Source of the DNA: Larus michahellis
Lineage: Eukaryota > Chordata > Aves > Charadriiformes > Laridae
Direction: 5' to 3'
DNA length: 64,000 nucleotides
Assembly (NCBI RefSeq): GCF_964199755.1
Contig: NC_133917.1
Location: 4,903,967-4,967,966, forward strand
A program made the translations under genes and the position numbers. Positions 31,301 through 42,849 of this stretch are shown here, piece by piece; position 1 is the stretch's first letter, and every line of letters starts with the position of its first letter. Below the pieces are notes generated by a model. That model saw only the letters and a list, made by a program, of their open reading frames with translations, was not told where the DNA came from and made no database searches.

Positions 31301-33471
31301 TACCCTGTTACCCAGAAGTTATGACTAAAGCTGACCCCTTCCCAAATGTTGTATATTAAAAATGTCTGTTACCAAAAAAGCTTTCGGCTTTCAACCCGAA
31401 CGGGGCTCTGGGAGTGAGCACCACTCAGCCCTTACACTAAGAGCTTCACTGGCAGGAGAGAGAGTAGAGGGGTTAAATCTGCAATCACAGAGGGTAGAAG
31501 AGAGACAGAGAGAAATTCAAACAGACCTCGATAAAGAGAAACAGCCCAGAAAAAGAAACCCAGCACGCACACGCCGACACGGCAGGAGGAAATGCAGCAC
31601 AACACACGGCACGGAGGAAGGAGAAATCAAACACTCGAGCAGAAAATGGGGAACATCTGGCGAGGCGGCTGCCTGGGTGCCGGGGGCGAGTGGAGCCGTG
31701 GCCATGAGGGGCCAATGCTCTCGGGAGGCTCCCCATGGGGTGAGGGTCTGGCACGGGGCCCAGGAGGACGCGGCCATGGGGGGTGGCCCCCCAGGCACTG
31801 AAGGGGCTGCAGAACCACCACAGGGAGGGAAAGGTGGGAAGCGTGGCAGGTGGGGCAGGGAAGGGAGCTGAGGGGAACCGTGATTGTGGCTGTGACAGTC
31901 CAAGTACTGCAGCGAGCTGGGGCTCAGCCCCGGGATGCAAACAAACCCCCTCCGTCCCACTGAAGCACCCCAAAAACCCCAGACGCTGAGTCTGCACAAG
32001 TTGCTCAAGACCACGCTGGCCTTGAAATGTGTTGAGGGGGGACGGGCCCGTGGCATCGGCCCCTTCGAGCAGTGCTTGAACCAGCAAATCTGAACCATAA
32101 AATAATCAAATCTTCCTCAGCAGCCCGCTGCAATCCCAGCGTGACGCAGCCCCGAGGGTCCCCACACCCGGCCCTTGCGCACCTCGATGCCACTGATTTG
32201 CTGGAGGATCTGGCACTGCTGCCCGTTGCTGCCGGCCGCGCTGCGGAGCTTCTCCAGCATGGCCGAGAGCAACCCGCTGGCCACGCTGGTGCAGAAGGTG
32301 TCCGAGCCATTGATGAACTCCCTGGAGAGGGGAAAGGATTGGAGGGCACAATTCCTGCACCTTCCCTTGCACAACCCCGAACCCCACGCTCACTTTGGGG
32401 AGGAAGGGGACGTCCTGGTGCACTACCCAGGGTGGCTGGTTTTCTAGGGGAAATGTACTGCATGAACAACGATGAACTGCGCTCTGAGTGAGATGAGGTG
32501 GCTGCTCGGAGATGTGACCTCCTGAAACCTCTCCCACATGTACACCCAGCTGCTGCCCGCCTGCCTCCACCATGCCTCATCCCTGCAGTGGGACCCCCAC
32601 TGCTGCGCCTCAGCCCCAGCTGCATGCCATGGGTCCCAGAGCCACATGCCAGGGAGCAGCCCCGTCACCACTGCCACAACGCAGTGTCGTGCACTGCTTC
32701 TCTGGCCTGAGAGCCTTGGCACCCGGCACGGACGCAGCCCCACGAGGCAGGAGTTTGTGCCGGGGGGGCTTTTCTGCCTGTCTGCATCCAAAGGAGAAGC
32801 TCCTTGGAAAGGCTGGGTGAGCCCATGGTGGGAATAATCAGTCATTGCTGTTGCTATTTCGTAGGCACAAAAAGGGGAATCTGGCCAGGCTGCGCTCGCG
32901 GTTGCTGCCACTGCAATCGGACCCCAGTCCGGACCCCACGGGCACTGACAGACCCAGATGGCTGCACCCTCTGCCCACGGATCCCGGGGCTCCATCCGCA
33001 TCCAGTTCAGGGTCCTCAGGCCTTTCCCAGGCTGCGCTGCCGACGTGCCTGGCCCTGGCCCTGCCTGCAGCCCCGTCTCCTGGATGGGCCCCTTGGACCA
33101 ACGCTGTGGTCCTGCCTTTTGCTCCTGACCAGACGTCCCACGCAGACCCCAGCCTCCTCACCCACCTCACCTGGGGCCATGGATGGGGCCCGTCACCAGC
33201 ACCCGCCTCCGCCCACATGTTCAGGCCTGACGGTCGGGTGCTGCCCAGGCTGGGCCCCCCGGGGCAGCCGGCCCCAGACGCTGCCTGGTCCGGTCACGGG
33301 TGCGTGGGGAGCTGCGCTGGGGCAGGGCAGAGCAGGCAGGTGCCAGGGGACTCACCAGGGCTGGCTCTCCAGCCAGTCGCCCAGGAGACAGCGCAGACTG
33401 CGGGGAAACTCCGTGAAGAGGCCGCTGAACTCCTCCGGCGGCATGTGGGAGACGATGCTCCAGAGGGACAT
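25321..33471 (-). CDS. STAT6: Signal transducer and activator of transcription 6
   Basis: IL-4/IL-13-activated transcription factor that dimerises through phosphotyrosine-SH2 contacts and moves to the nucleus. There are 21 coding exons: 33471-33356, 32321-32183, 30359-30276, 30189-30072, 29922-29861, 29679-29531, 29370-29239, 29127-28939, 28858-28771, 28606-28484, 28317-28225, 28022-27816, 27735-27641, 27541-27405, 27284-27138, 26914-26845, 26521-26396, 26284-26180, 26069-25989, 25734-25588, 25516-25321; 2,604 nt, 867 residues (human 847). The N-domain starts [13 protein letters not shown]. The coiled coil includes [12 protein letters not shown]. The DNA-binding domain has [17 protein letters not shown] and [14 protein letters not shown]. 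The SH2 domain has [14 protein letters not shown], with the phosphate-binding Arg at 558. Tyr637 in GRGYVSTAI matches human Tyr641. The C-terminal activation domain is Pro-rich and divergent; the mammalian LTKLL coactivator motif aligns with FDQLL. It is convergent with NAB2. Confidence 0.97.
30540..30630. other. AT-rich segment in a STAT6 intron
   Basis: An A/T-rich stretch with AATAAA-like sequence and an A run on the plus strand lies in the intron between exons 3 and 2 of STAT6. It resembles a retroposed tail, but no repeat family is recognisable beside it. The rest of this intron (30630-32182) shows only AT-rich patches near 31230-31380 and no exon. Confidence 0.3.
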
Positions 33472-33486
33472 CTTGGGAACAGTCAC
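33472..33486 (-). other. STAT6: STAT6 5' UTR part of the first coding exon
   Basis: On the minus strand CTCCACAG forms an acceptor 15 nt before the ATG. The leader is therefore spliced to an upstream noncoding exon. Confidence 0.65.
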
Positions 33487-36400
33487 CTGTGGAGGAACAG
33501 GAGATGGGACGTGAGCAGAGCTGCAGTGCCCAGAGCCCCCAGCCCTCTGCCCAGCTCCGTTGGCACCAATGGCTCCTCCAGGAGGGCGAGAGCTGCCTCC
33601 TGTCCCACTGCTGCCTGAACCTGCTGCTCAGGAGGAGGAGCAGGAAGCCTGATCCAGGATCAGCCTCTTGGGCAATCCTGGGCAGGCAGGCAGCCCACTC
33701 GTGCCTCAGTTTCCTGCATCTGCGGGGAATCGCTGCGCCTCCTGCCGTGGGTGACGCACAAGGACTTGCGGCGGGATGGCAAGCACTGACGGTCTTGGTG
33801 CAGGAGAGACAGGAGAGCTGCCGGGAGCAGGAAGAGCGTGAGACCTCAGAGCTTGGGGGGACTGCTCTGCTGACGTGGACCCAGTGAGGCGTCCAGCTGC
33901 TTCCCAAAACCTCCCCAGCCGCCCCCCGAGGAAGGTGCCTGCTTGGGCATCCCACAGCCTGAAATGGTGGGCTCCAAAGCTCATGGAAAGCAAGAGGAGG
34001 ACTGGAACGAAGTGCTAGACCAGAAACTCCACAGGGGAGGCCTGGGCTGGGGTGTCATGGCCCAGCCCGGACCACAGGTTCCCCAAAACCCCCCAAACTG
34101 GGTGCTGCAACCCCGACAGTCTGTCCCCCGCCCTGGCCCCCAGCAGTGTCTGCTCCGTCCTGCCCACACCATGCCTATTCCCGACAGTGCACTCCCTTCC
34201 TCCCCACTGCCTGCCATGCTCGCCCCCTCCAGCCCCCACCAGCAGCCTGCTCCCCTCTGGGACCCCTCGGGGCCCAGCAGGTGAGGGAACGGGTCACTGC
34301 CATCCGGCCCAGACGCACCTCGCTGCTGGTTCCCCCGGACCGGGCTGGGGCAGAGCCCGGAGCCTGTGGCGGGGCAGCTCGCCGCCCAGACGCGGGGCCA
34401 GGGCGCCACGGGACCCCAGCCAGCCCAGCCGCCCAGGCCTGGCTTCCCGTCCCCAAAAGCAAACAGCCGAGCAGGGCGTCGCGTCACGTGTCCTCGCGGG
34501 CAGCGCGTTCCCCGCGGGTCTTGGCCGCGCTGCAAGAGCCAAGGCGCAGGGCGGAGGTGGAGCTGCCAGAGGCTTTGAGAAACCATGCAAGGGGAAGGAA
34601 GCCAGCGTCACTAGGGCAACATTGCAGAGAGCGCAAAACAACCGCTGCGCCCGTCCCGTCGGCAGCGCACCCAGGGCCACAGCAGCCATGCAGCCCCCGG
34701 GGTGCTCTGCTTCCCGCGGGAGCCGGGAGACTCGGCAGGACCCAGCAACCCTGACAGAGCTCTGCGTGCTGCCCCACAGAGGAACCGCAGCGGACGGAGG
34801 CCTGACCCCAGGGCACGCCAAGCCTGGCGCTTCCAGGAACACATTTGCTTTCGACTCTGCTTGGCTGGCCAGAGCAAACAGATCCCGATGATTTACTGCA
34901 GTGCGCAGCCTGAGAGCTGAGTTTACTCTGGAGAGGTCAATGCACGGAGGGAAAGGCGCCCAGCGACAGCCGGGAACACTGCCCAGCTCTCCCCACGGCC
35001 CTAGTGAGATGAGAGCTGCCAGCATGCAGGGAACCAAGACAGGAGAGAAAAACAGCCTCTCATTTTGTGATCGACAAGATGTAAACCCCATCCTCCTCCC
35101 CCCATTAAAACCTGTATTTCTGCTTAGCCCTGGGAGGCAGCCACTGGCTGGTAAGCGGCAACCTTGAACGTAAGCCGGGCATGCCTGAATTTGCTAAGAG
35201 TCTGCGGGAGATGCTGTGCTCCTCCTCCCCGGCTCCCAGCAGCCCAGGGGACAACAGCTTGGAGGGGAGAACAGGCCTGTCCCCTCCCAGCATCAGTCAC
35301 AGCAGCTCCTTCAGCCCAGCCATGCCCTGTTTCCTTCCCGTCCTAATTTCCATGTTTTCCTCCTCTGCTCCTTCTGCAGAAGAGCCTTCCCCTCTAACAA
35401 TACCCCTGGACAGGGCTGCGCTGCACAGAGGTTTCCGTGTGTCCAGCCCCAGCTTCCTTCCCTGTCGCTGCACCAGGCCACGTAAAGTTTGCTCCTTCAC
35501 ACCCCCTGCAGCATCGGGGAGAGGGAAACTGGGCAACAGGTGGGGACAGAGACCTTGTTGGCGACAGAGCCGCTCCTCCTGTGGGGACCCTCGCCCCTGG
35601 GCAGCCTGGCAGAAGCAGCCGCTGCAGCTTCCAGCCCCGCAGCTCGGTGGTGCCGGGGCAGGCACAGCTCCCGGCTCCGCAGCACCCAGCGCAATGCACC
35701 TACACCCACCGCGGACGCGCCCCAAATCTCCCACTGGCCCAGCTGCCATGGGGTTCCTTCTCCCTTGGAGGCAGCCCAGGGTGGAGGCTCCCATGGCAGC
35801 GAGCACTGCGCTTCCCCCACCGAGCGGGGGTCCAGAGCTGCCACCGCGGTCCCAGGCACAGGGGATGGCAGCAGGGAGGCAAGACCTGGCCGGGGTTGAA
35901 GCCTGGAACAGCAATGGGGCCCGCAGGGCTGGGAGCTGTTACCCAGGGAAACCCCACGGCTTCGAGGCACCTCCGGCTCAATGGCGGGGCAGGATATGGC
36001 ACCCAGCGAGGGGAGCAGCCACCCGGGTATGCCCCGCGCTCCCCTGCCCGTGCCCCCTCGGTGACGTTGCTTTCACTTCCTCCTCCACCCGAGGGGCCGC
36101 TTCGCCTCCTCGGTGGGCCCAGGGATCCGCAGGGTGGGAGGTCGGGCAGGAGGAGCCCGGGCGCAGGAGGGCCTCGCTGAGGACCCCCGCGCTCCCTGCA
36201 TGGGCTTTCTGCTTACTCATGGGGCAATGGGAAACCGAGTCCACATCCCAGAAGTGAAAGCTGCCGTACATCTCATGGCTGTTACTCATTAACCACCAGC
36301 ACTTCCTGGCATCAGACCGCAGCCCCCCACCCTCCCGGCCACCTCTCCCCCTTGTGCCTGGGGGATCAGGACCATGAGACACCCCCCTCCTGGCTGGCTC

Positions 36401-37710
36401 CCCTCTGCCCCCCCCCCCCAACCCCCAGTTTTCCAACCCAGTGCCAGGGGCTGGTGGGGAAGGAGCTGGGCCAGCAGCTGGAAGCAGGGATGTCCCCCTG
36501 CCCTCTGCACCCTCCTGGTCCTCCTGGGTGCCGCGCAGAGATTCCCCGGGGCTTTCTCAGGGAAAGATGCTCAGAGATTTTCCAGTGCTTGATGCTCAGG
36601 ACACCTGGGCTCTGCTCTAGCTCTGGCCCCGCAGGGACGCAGCCCGTGACACCTCCCTGCCTCTCGACATGCCTCAGTTTCCCCGGGGTGCTGGGAAGGC
36701 CACTGCTGCTGGTGCTCTCCGGCTGAGGCCAAGGCAAGGGCACAGGACCACCATCCCAGTCGGTGGGACTCTGGTGACAGTGCTGCAGGGAGGACACCAT
36801 GAAGCCCGCACGGTGGCAGGGGCTGGCCGCAATCGGCTGCTCTCTGGCAGTGAAAGCTTTTCTGGTTCAGAGGAAGAGGAGCAGGGCCTTCCCCAGCTGG
36901 CCCAGCCCCGGCATGACTCACGGCACGGCGAGCCCAGGCTGGATCCAGCCCCAGCTCCCACCCCAGGAGCTCGCTGCTGTGGGGTCCCGTCTGTGTGGAC
37001 CAGGGGGTCTGGTGCTCTCCACCACAGCCCCCGCCGGGCGCTTTCGCTTCGTCCCACACATCCCTCGCCCCGGGACAGAGGGGTGCCATGGGCTGCGTCA
37101 ACATGGGCACTCAGCAGCTGGGCACTTTTGGACTTTGGGCTTGGCAGCCCTGCCGAGCACCGGCCGGGCACGGGCCAGGCTGTGCCCCTGTGGCCACGGG
37201 CAGCCTCGACGCCCACCGGCCTGCGGTCCCCGCAGCTGCCCGGGGTCCAGCGCGGTCACCCTGCAGCCCCTCGCCCCGCAACCCTGGTGCCCACCCATCC
37301 CGAAGCGCCCCGGCCAGGGCCGGGCAGCCGCTCCGCTCCCCTGCGGACCTGCAGGGAGGTGTCCACCGGGCAGCCCCCGCCCCGGCGGCAGCACCGCCCC
37401 ACGGGCGCCGGGGAATCCACCCGGCCACCGGCACGGCCGCAGCCCCGGACCCCTCAGCCCCGCTGTCACCGCGGCCCCCCCGGCCCGGCCATCGGGGGCC
37501 CTCCCGCGCCCCCTCCCGCAGCGTCCAGGCCGGGGGAGCCACGAGCCCGCCCCGGGGGGCTGCCGCGGCCGCCACTTCGCGGGGCCCCGGGCCCGCCCGC
37601 CCCGGCCGCGGGGCCCGGCCCGAGCCCCGGGAGGTGCCCGACGGCGGAAGGGCCCCCGCTCCGGGGGCCGCCCTGACCCCGCGCCCCCGCCCCGCCCGCC
37701 GCGCCGTTAC
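33487..37710 (-). other. STAT6: Probable STAT6 5' UTR intron
   Basis: About 4.2 kb without a recognisable coding exon. It is moderately GC-rich, rising into the CpG island above 37 kb. The many long open frames are not supported by any domain. Confidence 0.5.
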
Positions 37711-38900
37711 CTGGCGGGAGCCGCCGCTGGCGGGGGGCGGCCGGGCTGGGCCGGGCCGCGCGGCCCCTCACTCCATGGCGGCGGCGGGCGCGGCCGGTCC
37801 GGTCCCGCGGCTGCCCCGCTCCGGCGGAAAGCGCCGAGCGCCAGGAAGGGGGAGGAGACGCGCGGGCGGCGGGTGCGCGCGGGGGGGCAGCAGCGCCGGA
37901 CCGGCCGCGGCGGCACCCGGGACCCGCAGGGTCCCCAGCCCCACGGCGATACCCGCCCCGTGTCCCTGCTCGTGCCCCCCTGCCTGCCCGATATCAGCCC
38001 CCATCCACCCGCTACACCCCCGCATTTTCCCCCTGCACCTGCCCTATATCTGGCACCCACCCACGGAGCTGCGTCTGCCCTGTATCAGCCCCCACCCCTG
38101 CCTCGGGGCCTCCACGGCTTCGCTGCTCTTTCGAGCCCGCCGCTCGGCCCCGGCGGCAGCCATGGGGATGCTCCCGGGCCGGGGCAGCCCCCGCCGTACC
38201 CACCCGTGTCCGTGCCGTGGCTCCTTGTCGAGGAGCATGTGCCGGGCACCCCAATACCCGCGGAGCGGAGCCGGGACGATGGTCTCGGTCCCGGACTGCG
38301 CCCCCCCACCCCCGCTCTCGCCGGTGCTGGCCCGGCCTGAGGACGTGAACGGGGTCCTGGGAAGGGGGTGCTCACGGCGTTGGGGTGCTCGCTGCACCGG
38401 GGGGTGGCTCATTGCAGGAGGGATCACACTGCGAGAGGGCGTCGCTTCACGGGGACACCCATGAGGGGGCCCCATGCGGGGGCCGAACGGGCCCGTTGCC
38501 CTCCCCGGGGTGCCCCTAAGGCCGCTCTGACACCCCTCGCCGGAGCCGGAGTGGGAACCGCACCGGGCAGGACCACCCCGGAGCCGCCAGGGGGCGCTGC
38601 AGCACTGCCGGTGCCACCGGGGCGGGGGACGCCGGGCCGGGGCCGCCGGTCCTTGGCACCCTCTCATCGCTCCTGGGGCCGCGGCGCCCGTGAACCCGCC
38701 GTGCCCGGGGCCCTCACGAGCACCGGAGGTGGCCGGGGCCGTCCTCCGGGAGCGCGCGCCCCCTGGCCGGGACCTCTCCCCCCCACCCTCGCTTGAGCCG
38801 GGCCCCGTGTGTGCTGGCCCCCCGTTCGCACCCGGGGTCCCCCGGGAGGCTGGACGCCCGCCGCCCTGCGGGGCAGCCCCGGGCCCTGTCGTGCCCCCAG
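37150..38900. promoter_or_regulatory. STAT6: CpG island at the STAT6 5' end
   Basis: Dense CpG over about 1.7 kb, centred on the inferred STAT6 first exon. It is the only CpG island between the STAT6 coding exons and the LRP1 island, so it is the natural STAT6 promoter. Confidence 0.6.
37711..37800 (-). other. STAT6: Candidate noncoding first exon of STAT6
   Basis: The minus strand has GCCAG followed by GTAACG, a good donor at 37711/37710 inside the CpG island. The 5' limit is a guess. GCCGCCATGG at 37782-37773 gives a perfect-Kozak ATG that reads ATG GAG TGA, a two-codon upstream ORF if the transcript starts above it. The same sequence contains the YY1 core ATGGCGGC on the plus strand. Confidence 0.45.
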
Positions 38901-40960
38901 TGCGGTTCGGGGGTGCTCGGCATCCCCGGAGGAGCGCGGCCGCGCCGGGCCTGTGGAAGGGGCTTCCTGGCCCTGCTCAGCCCCCCCAGATCTCGGTCCA
39001 GGGCAGCACCCGGGTGACCACATCACAGATGTCCGTCCACCCGTTGCTCGGGACCGTAGGGGGATGAGGTCTACCCGGGAGGGTCTTCGCCGCGGGACCC
39101 TCGATGACTCACCGGTGCCAGGGAGGGGTGGCATCGGTGTGCCTGGTGTTGGCATTCTCCCCTCCCCCCCAGCCACCTACAACACCGGTGAGATCCCTGC
39201 AAGGCTCCAGGGGTGCGAGGGGCAGCAATGGCCTCCATCCCACCAACTTTGGGGGGCCACGGGGGGCACTGTCCCAGGAGGCAGCAGGGCCCTGTAGCAC
39301 CCAGGGGGCAGGGGGTGCCCAGAGAGGGGGCTGCGCATGGGGTGGGGGCTGCATGGAGCCGCCTGGGCAGGCGCTGGCTGGGGGCCATGTGTGGGAAGAA
39401 TCCTTATGATCCCATGGCCACAGCCATCCCAGCCACCTCCACTCCGCAGGGCTTGCACAACCTCCGGGGGCCTCTGGTGCGGTGGTGGGGGGCACAGAGC
39501 AGCCCTTCGGACCCCCCCCAGGCTGCCTGGCCATCCCCTGCCTCTGCCCCTGCCTCTGCCCCCAATGGCCCTGCTGCAGGGGTGGCTTCCCAGGAACATC
39601 TGGACCTTCCTCCCAAACATCTGGCGCAGCAGCAGCCCGAGGACCCCCTCCCAGCCGGCTCCTTCCCCTCCCTGCACCTCTGCCAGCACTGCTGCCTCAC
39701 CGGGGTGTGGTGGGGGCAGGCATGTGACATCATTGTTTTAACAGGTGACTTCACTCGGGGGGGGCTGCAGGCAGCTGCCTGCTGATGGGTGCATGCAGCG
39801 CTCCCCATCTCCCCCTCCCTCCTCCCCCCAGCACCCAGCCTCAGCCCCTCACAGGCAGCAGCGTGGCAGGGTGCTGCGGCAGATGGATGACTTCCCGGCT
39901 CTGGCTCTGACATCAGGGCTCTGGCTCCGCCATCATGGCCACGGCTGCGGTGGCAGGGCAGTGACGAGGGGCTCTCCTGGGTTGGTGGGGGGGTGCTGGC
40001 CCCCCAGGGACCTGCGGCCAGAGAGGGGACAGTGCTGTCAGGGGCAGGCTGGCAGTGAGCTTGGCCCGGGGAGGGGTCCAGCTGCCAGCCCCCCCTGGGG
40101 CCAGCAGCCCCCCCTGCTGCCTGGGTTGTGTCTGGGGTCCCAGAGCCAGATGGATCCCGGGGGCCCTTTAAAATGCTGCAATTTTTGGCAGCGCAGCCCC
40201 AGCCCGGACCAGCCAAAAATGCAGATTCTGGTGACGGAGCTGCGTTACCGAACCTCCAAGGCAGGATGGGATGCTCCCTGCAGAGAAAAGGGTGTTTTGG
40301 TGAGACGAGAGAACCGAGGGCATTTTTGGGGACGGAGCTGCTGGCCCCAGCCCAGGGGGCTCTGCTGTAACCCCGCGGTGGGCCCGCAGGGCAGAGACGG
40401 GTGCCTCTGGCCCATCGCCAGGAGCTGGTGGTGAGTGTGGGCAACCAGCTCTGCCTCCTCTGGGAGCTGAAGTTGGGCAAGCAATGCCCGGCCCTGCTGA
40501 CATGGGGACGCCACAGATGGGTGGGCTGCTCCCCCATCCTTGACCCAAGCGGTGCTCCCCCCGGCAGGGACGTCGGGGACAGCGAGGGTCCCGCTGCCCT
40601 GGGATGCTGCTGGGCCCCCTGCTCTGCAGAGGAACCCCATGGCGCTGCCCAGGCGTTTGCCCCCGGGGTCGGTCCCGCTCCTCACTGGGTCTCTGGGACT
40701 CGCGGGGTGAACGGGGCTGATGGCTTGTGCCCGGCTCTGCCACCCGCCGGTCCCCTGGCTCTCCCATCCCACTCCTGATCCCCAGCGGCGTCTCCAGCCT
40801 GGCCGACGGGAGCGTGGCCACTGCCGGCCGGGACGGGCAGGGGCACAGCCAGGGTCCAAGCACCGTGGAGCCACAGGATGTGACCCCGGCACCACGCGTG
40901 GGCACGGGCCTTGCGGTGCCGGAGGCCAGGCCTGCCATGGCCGCCCTGGGCCTGCCCCTG
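38901..40960. other. Intergenic region between STAT6 and LRP1
   Basis: The two genes are transcribed away from each other. No coding exon, tRNA or known repeat is recognisable here. The region is GC-rich and ends at the CATACC array. Confidence 0.5.
40176..40224. other. Short inverted repeat
   Basis: CTGCAATTTTTGGC is followed after 22 bp by GCCAAAAATGCAG, giving a 13-bp stem with one bulged base. It lies in GC-rich intergenic DNA and is directly preceded by TTTAAAATG. Its role is unknown. Confidence 0.5.
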
Positions 40961-42433
40961 CCCATACCATACCTATGCCATAACCCTGCCCATACCATAC
41001 CTCTGCCATAACCCTGCCCATACCTATACCATACTGTGCCCCTGCCCTACCATACCTACACCATACCCCTGTCCCTGCCCTACCATACCTATACCATACC
41101 CCTGCCTACACTATGCCATACCTATACCATACTGTACCTCTGCCCATACCATACCTAGACCATACCATGCCCCTGCCCCGGCCATACCTGGATCATACCC
41201 CTGCCTATGCCATACCCCACCTATACCATACCCCTGCCCATACCATACCCCTGCCTATACTATGCCATACCTATATCATGCCATACCCCTGCCCATACCA
41301 TAACTGTACCATTCCCATACCTCTACCATACCATACCCTTGCCTATACCATACCTATACCATACCATACCCCCCCATATGATACCCTTGCCCATACCTCA
41401 CCTATACCAAACCATGCCCCTGCCCGTATCATACCCATAGCATACCTATACCATTCCCCTGCCCATATCATACCATACCATGCCCATGCCCCTGCCATAC
41501 CTATACCCCACACCATACCATGCTGTAGCTATACCACACCCCTACCCCTGCCCATGCCATACCTATACCATACCTATACCATACCTATACCCCACACCAT
41601 ACCATGCCGTAGCTATACCATACCATACCCCTACCCCTGCCCATGCCATACCTATACCATACCTATACCCCACGCCATACCATGCCGTAGCTATACCATA
41701 CCACACCCCTACCCCTGCCCATGCCATACCTATACCATACCTATACCCCACACCATACCATGCCGTAGCTATACCATACCACACCCCTACCCCTGCCCAT
41801 GCCATACCTATACCCCACACCATACCATGCCGTAGCTATACCATACCATACCCCTACCCCTGCCCATGCCATACCTATACCATACCTATACCCCACACCA
41901 TACCATGCCGTAGCTATACTATACCACACCCCTACCCCTGCTCATGCCATACCTATACCATACCTATACCCCACACCATACCATGCCGTAGCTATACCAT
42001 ACCATACCCCTACCCCTGCCCATGCCATACCTATACCATACCTATACCATACCTATACCCCACACCATACCATGCCGTAGCTATACCATACCATACCCCT
42101 ACCCCTGCCCATCCCATACCTATACCATACCTATACCATACCTATACCCCACACCATACCATGCCGTAGCTATACCATACCATACCCCTACCCCTGCCCA
42201 TGCCATACCTATACCATACCTATACCATACCTATACCCCACACCATACTATGCCGTAGCTATACCATACCACACCCCTACCCCTGCCCATGCCATACCTA
42301 TACCATACCTATACCATACCTATACCCCACACCATACTATGCCGTAGCTATACCATACCACACCCCTACCCCTGCCCATGCCATACCTATACCATACCTA
42401 TACCCCACACCATGCCATGCCCTTGCCCATACC
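40961..42433. repeat. CATACC-type satellite array with higher-order structure
   Basis: About 1.47 kb built from CCATACC and CTATACC units. From about 41480 it becomes a higher-order tandem repeat. Counting the marker GTAGCT, copies fall at 41525, 41609, 41687, 41765, 41832, 41910, 41988, 42077, 42166, 42255 and 42344. Spacings are 84, 78, 78, 67, 78, 78, then 89 four times; 67, 78 and 89 differ by 11 bp, the length of one CTATACCATAC subunit. The array ends about 30 bp before the LRP1 CpG island and NRF1 site. Open frames through it are a by-product of stop-free units. Confidence 0.95.
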
Positions 42434-42462
42434 CGGCCGGTGGGGGCAGCCCCCGCACCCCA

Positions 42463-42474
42463 CGCGCATGCGCG
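42463..42474 (+). promoter_or_regulatory. LRP1: NRF1-type site in the LRP1 promoter
   Basis: CGCGCATGCGCG matches the palindromic NRF1 consensus YGCGCAYGCGCR. It lies about 375 bp upstream of the LRP1 ATG, at the edge of the CpG island. Confidence 0.55.
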
Positions 42475-42573
42475 GCTGCGCTGCCGCCGCGTAGGACCCC
42501 CCCCTCCGTCCTCCGCGCTGGCGCCCCCCCCCCCCCCAAGTCCGCGCGCGCGGCGGTGGTGGCTCGAGCCCGG

Positions 42574-42581
42574 TGACGTCA
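42574..42581 (+). promoter_or_regulatory. LRP1: Full CRE palindrome in the LRP1 promoter
   Basis: TGACGTCA, the palindromic CREB/ATF site, lies 276 bp upstream of the ATG. A GCC/CGC triplet run follows at about 42670-42692, probably in the 5' UTR or core promoter. Confidence 0.55.
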
Positions 42582-42849
42582 GGCGAGCGGCGGCGCGCGT
42601 TCCCTCCCTTCATCCCTCCGCCGCGGCGGCGGCGCGCGCAGCCCCCCCGCCCCCACCCCGCCGCCCCCGGCGCCGCCGCCGCCGCCGCCGCCCAGCCCGG
42701 AGGGTCCGCCCGGCTCCGCCCGCCCCGGCCCGGCCCGCCCCCGCCCGCGCCCCCTCCCGCCCTCCGCGGATGTCGGTGCGCGGGCCCGGGACGCGCCGCC
42801 CCGCGGGCAGCACGGCGTGAGGAGCCGCCGCCGCCGCCGAGCCGCCGGC

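Noticed and set aside
36799-38340. A 513-codon open frame on the plus strand in the STAT6 5' region
   Set aside because: It is composed of Pro, Gly, Arg and Ala as expected for random CpG-rich DNA, has no recognisable domain, and overlaps the inferred STAT6 promoter. Similar frames occur on the other strand.
41113-42576. Long open frames rich in Tyr, Ile, Pro and His across the satellite array
   Set aside because: They arise because the CCATACC/CTATACC units contain almost no stop codons. Several overlapping frames are open at once, and there is no promoter, splice or domain evidence.
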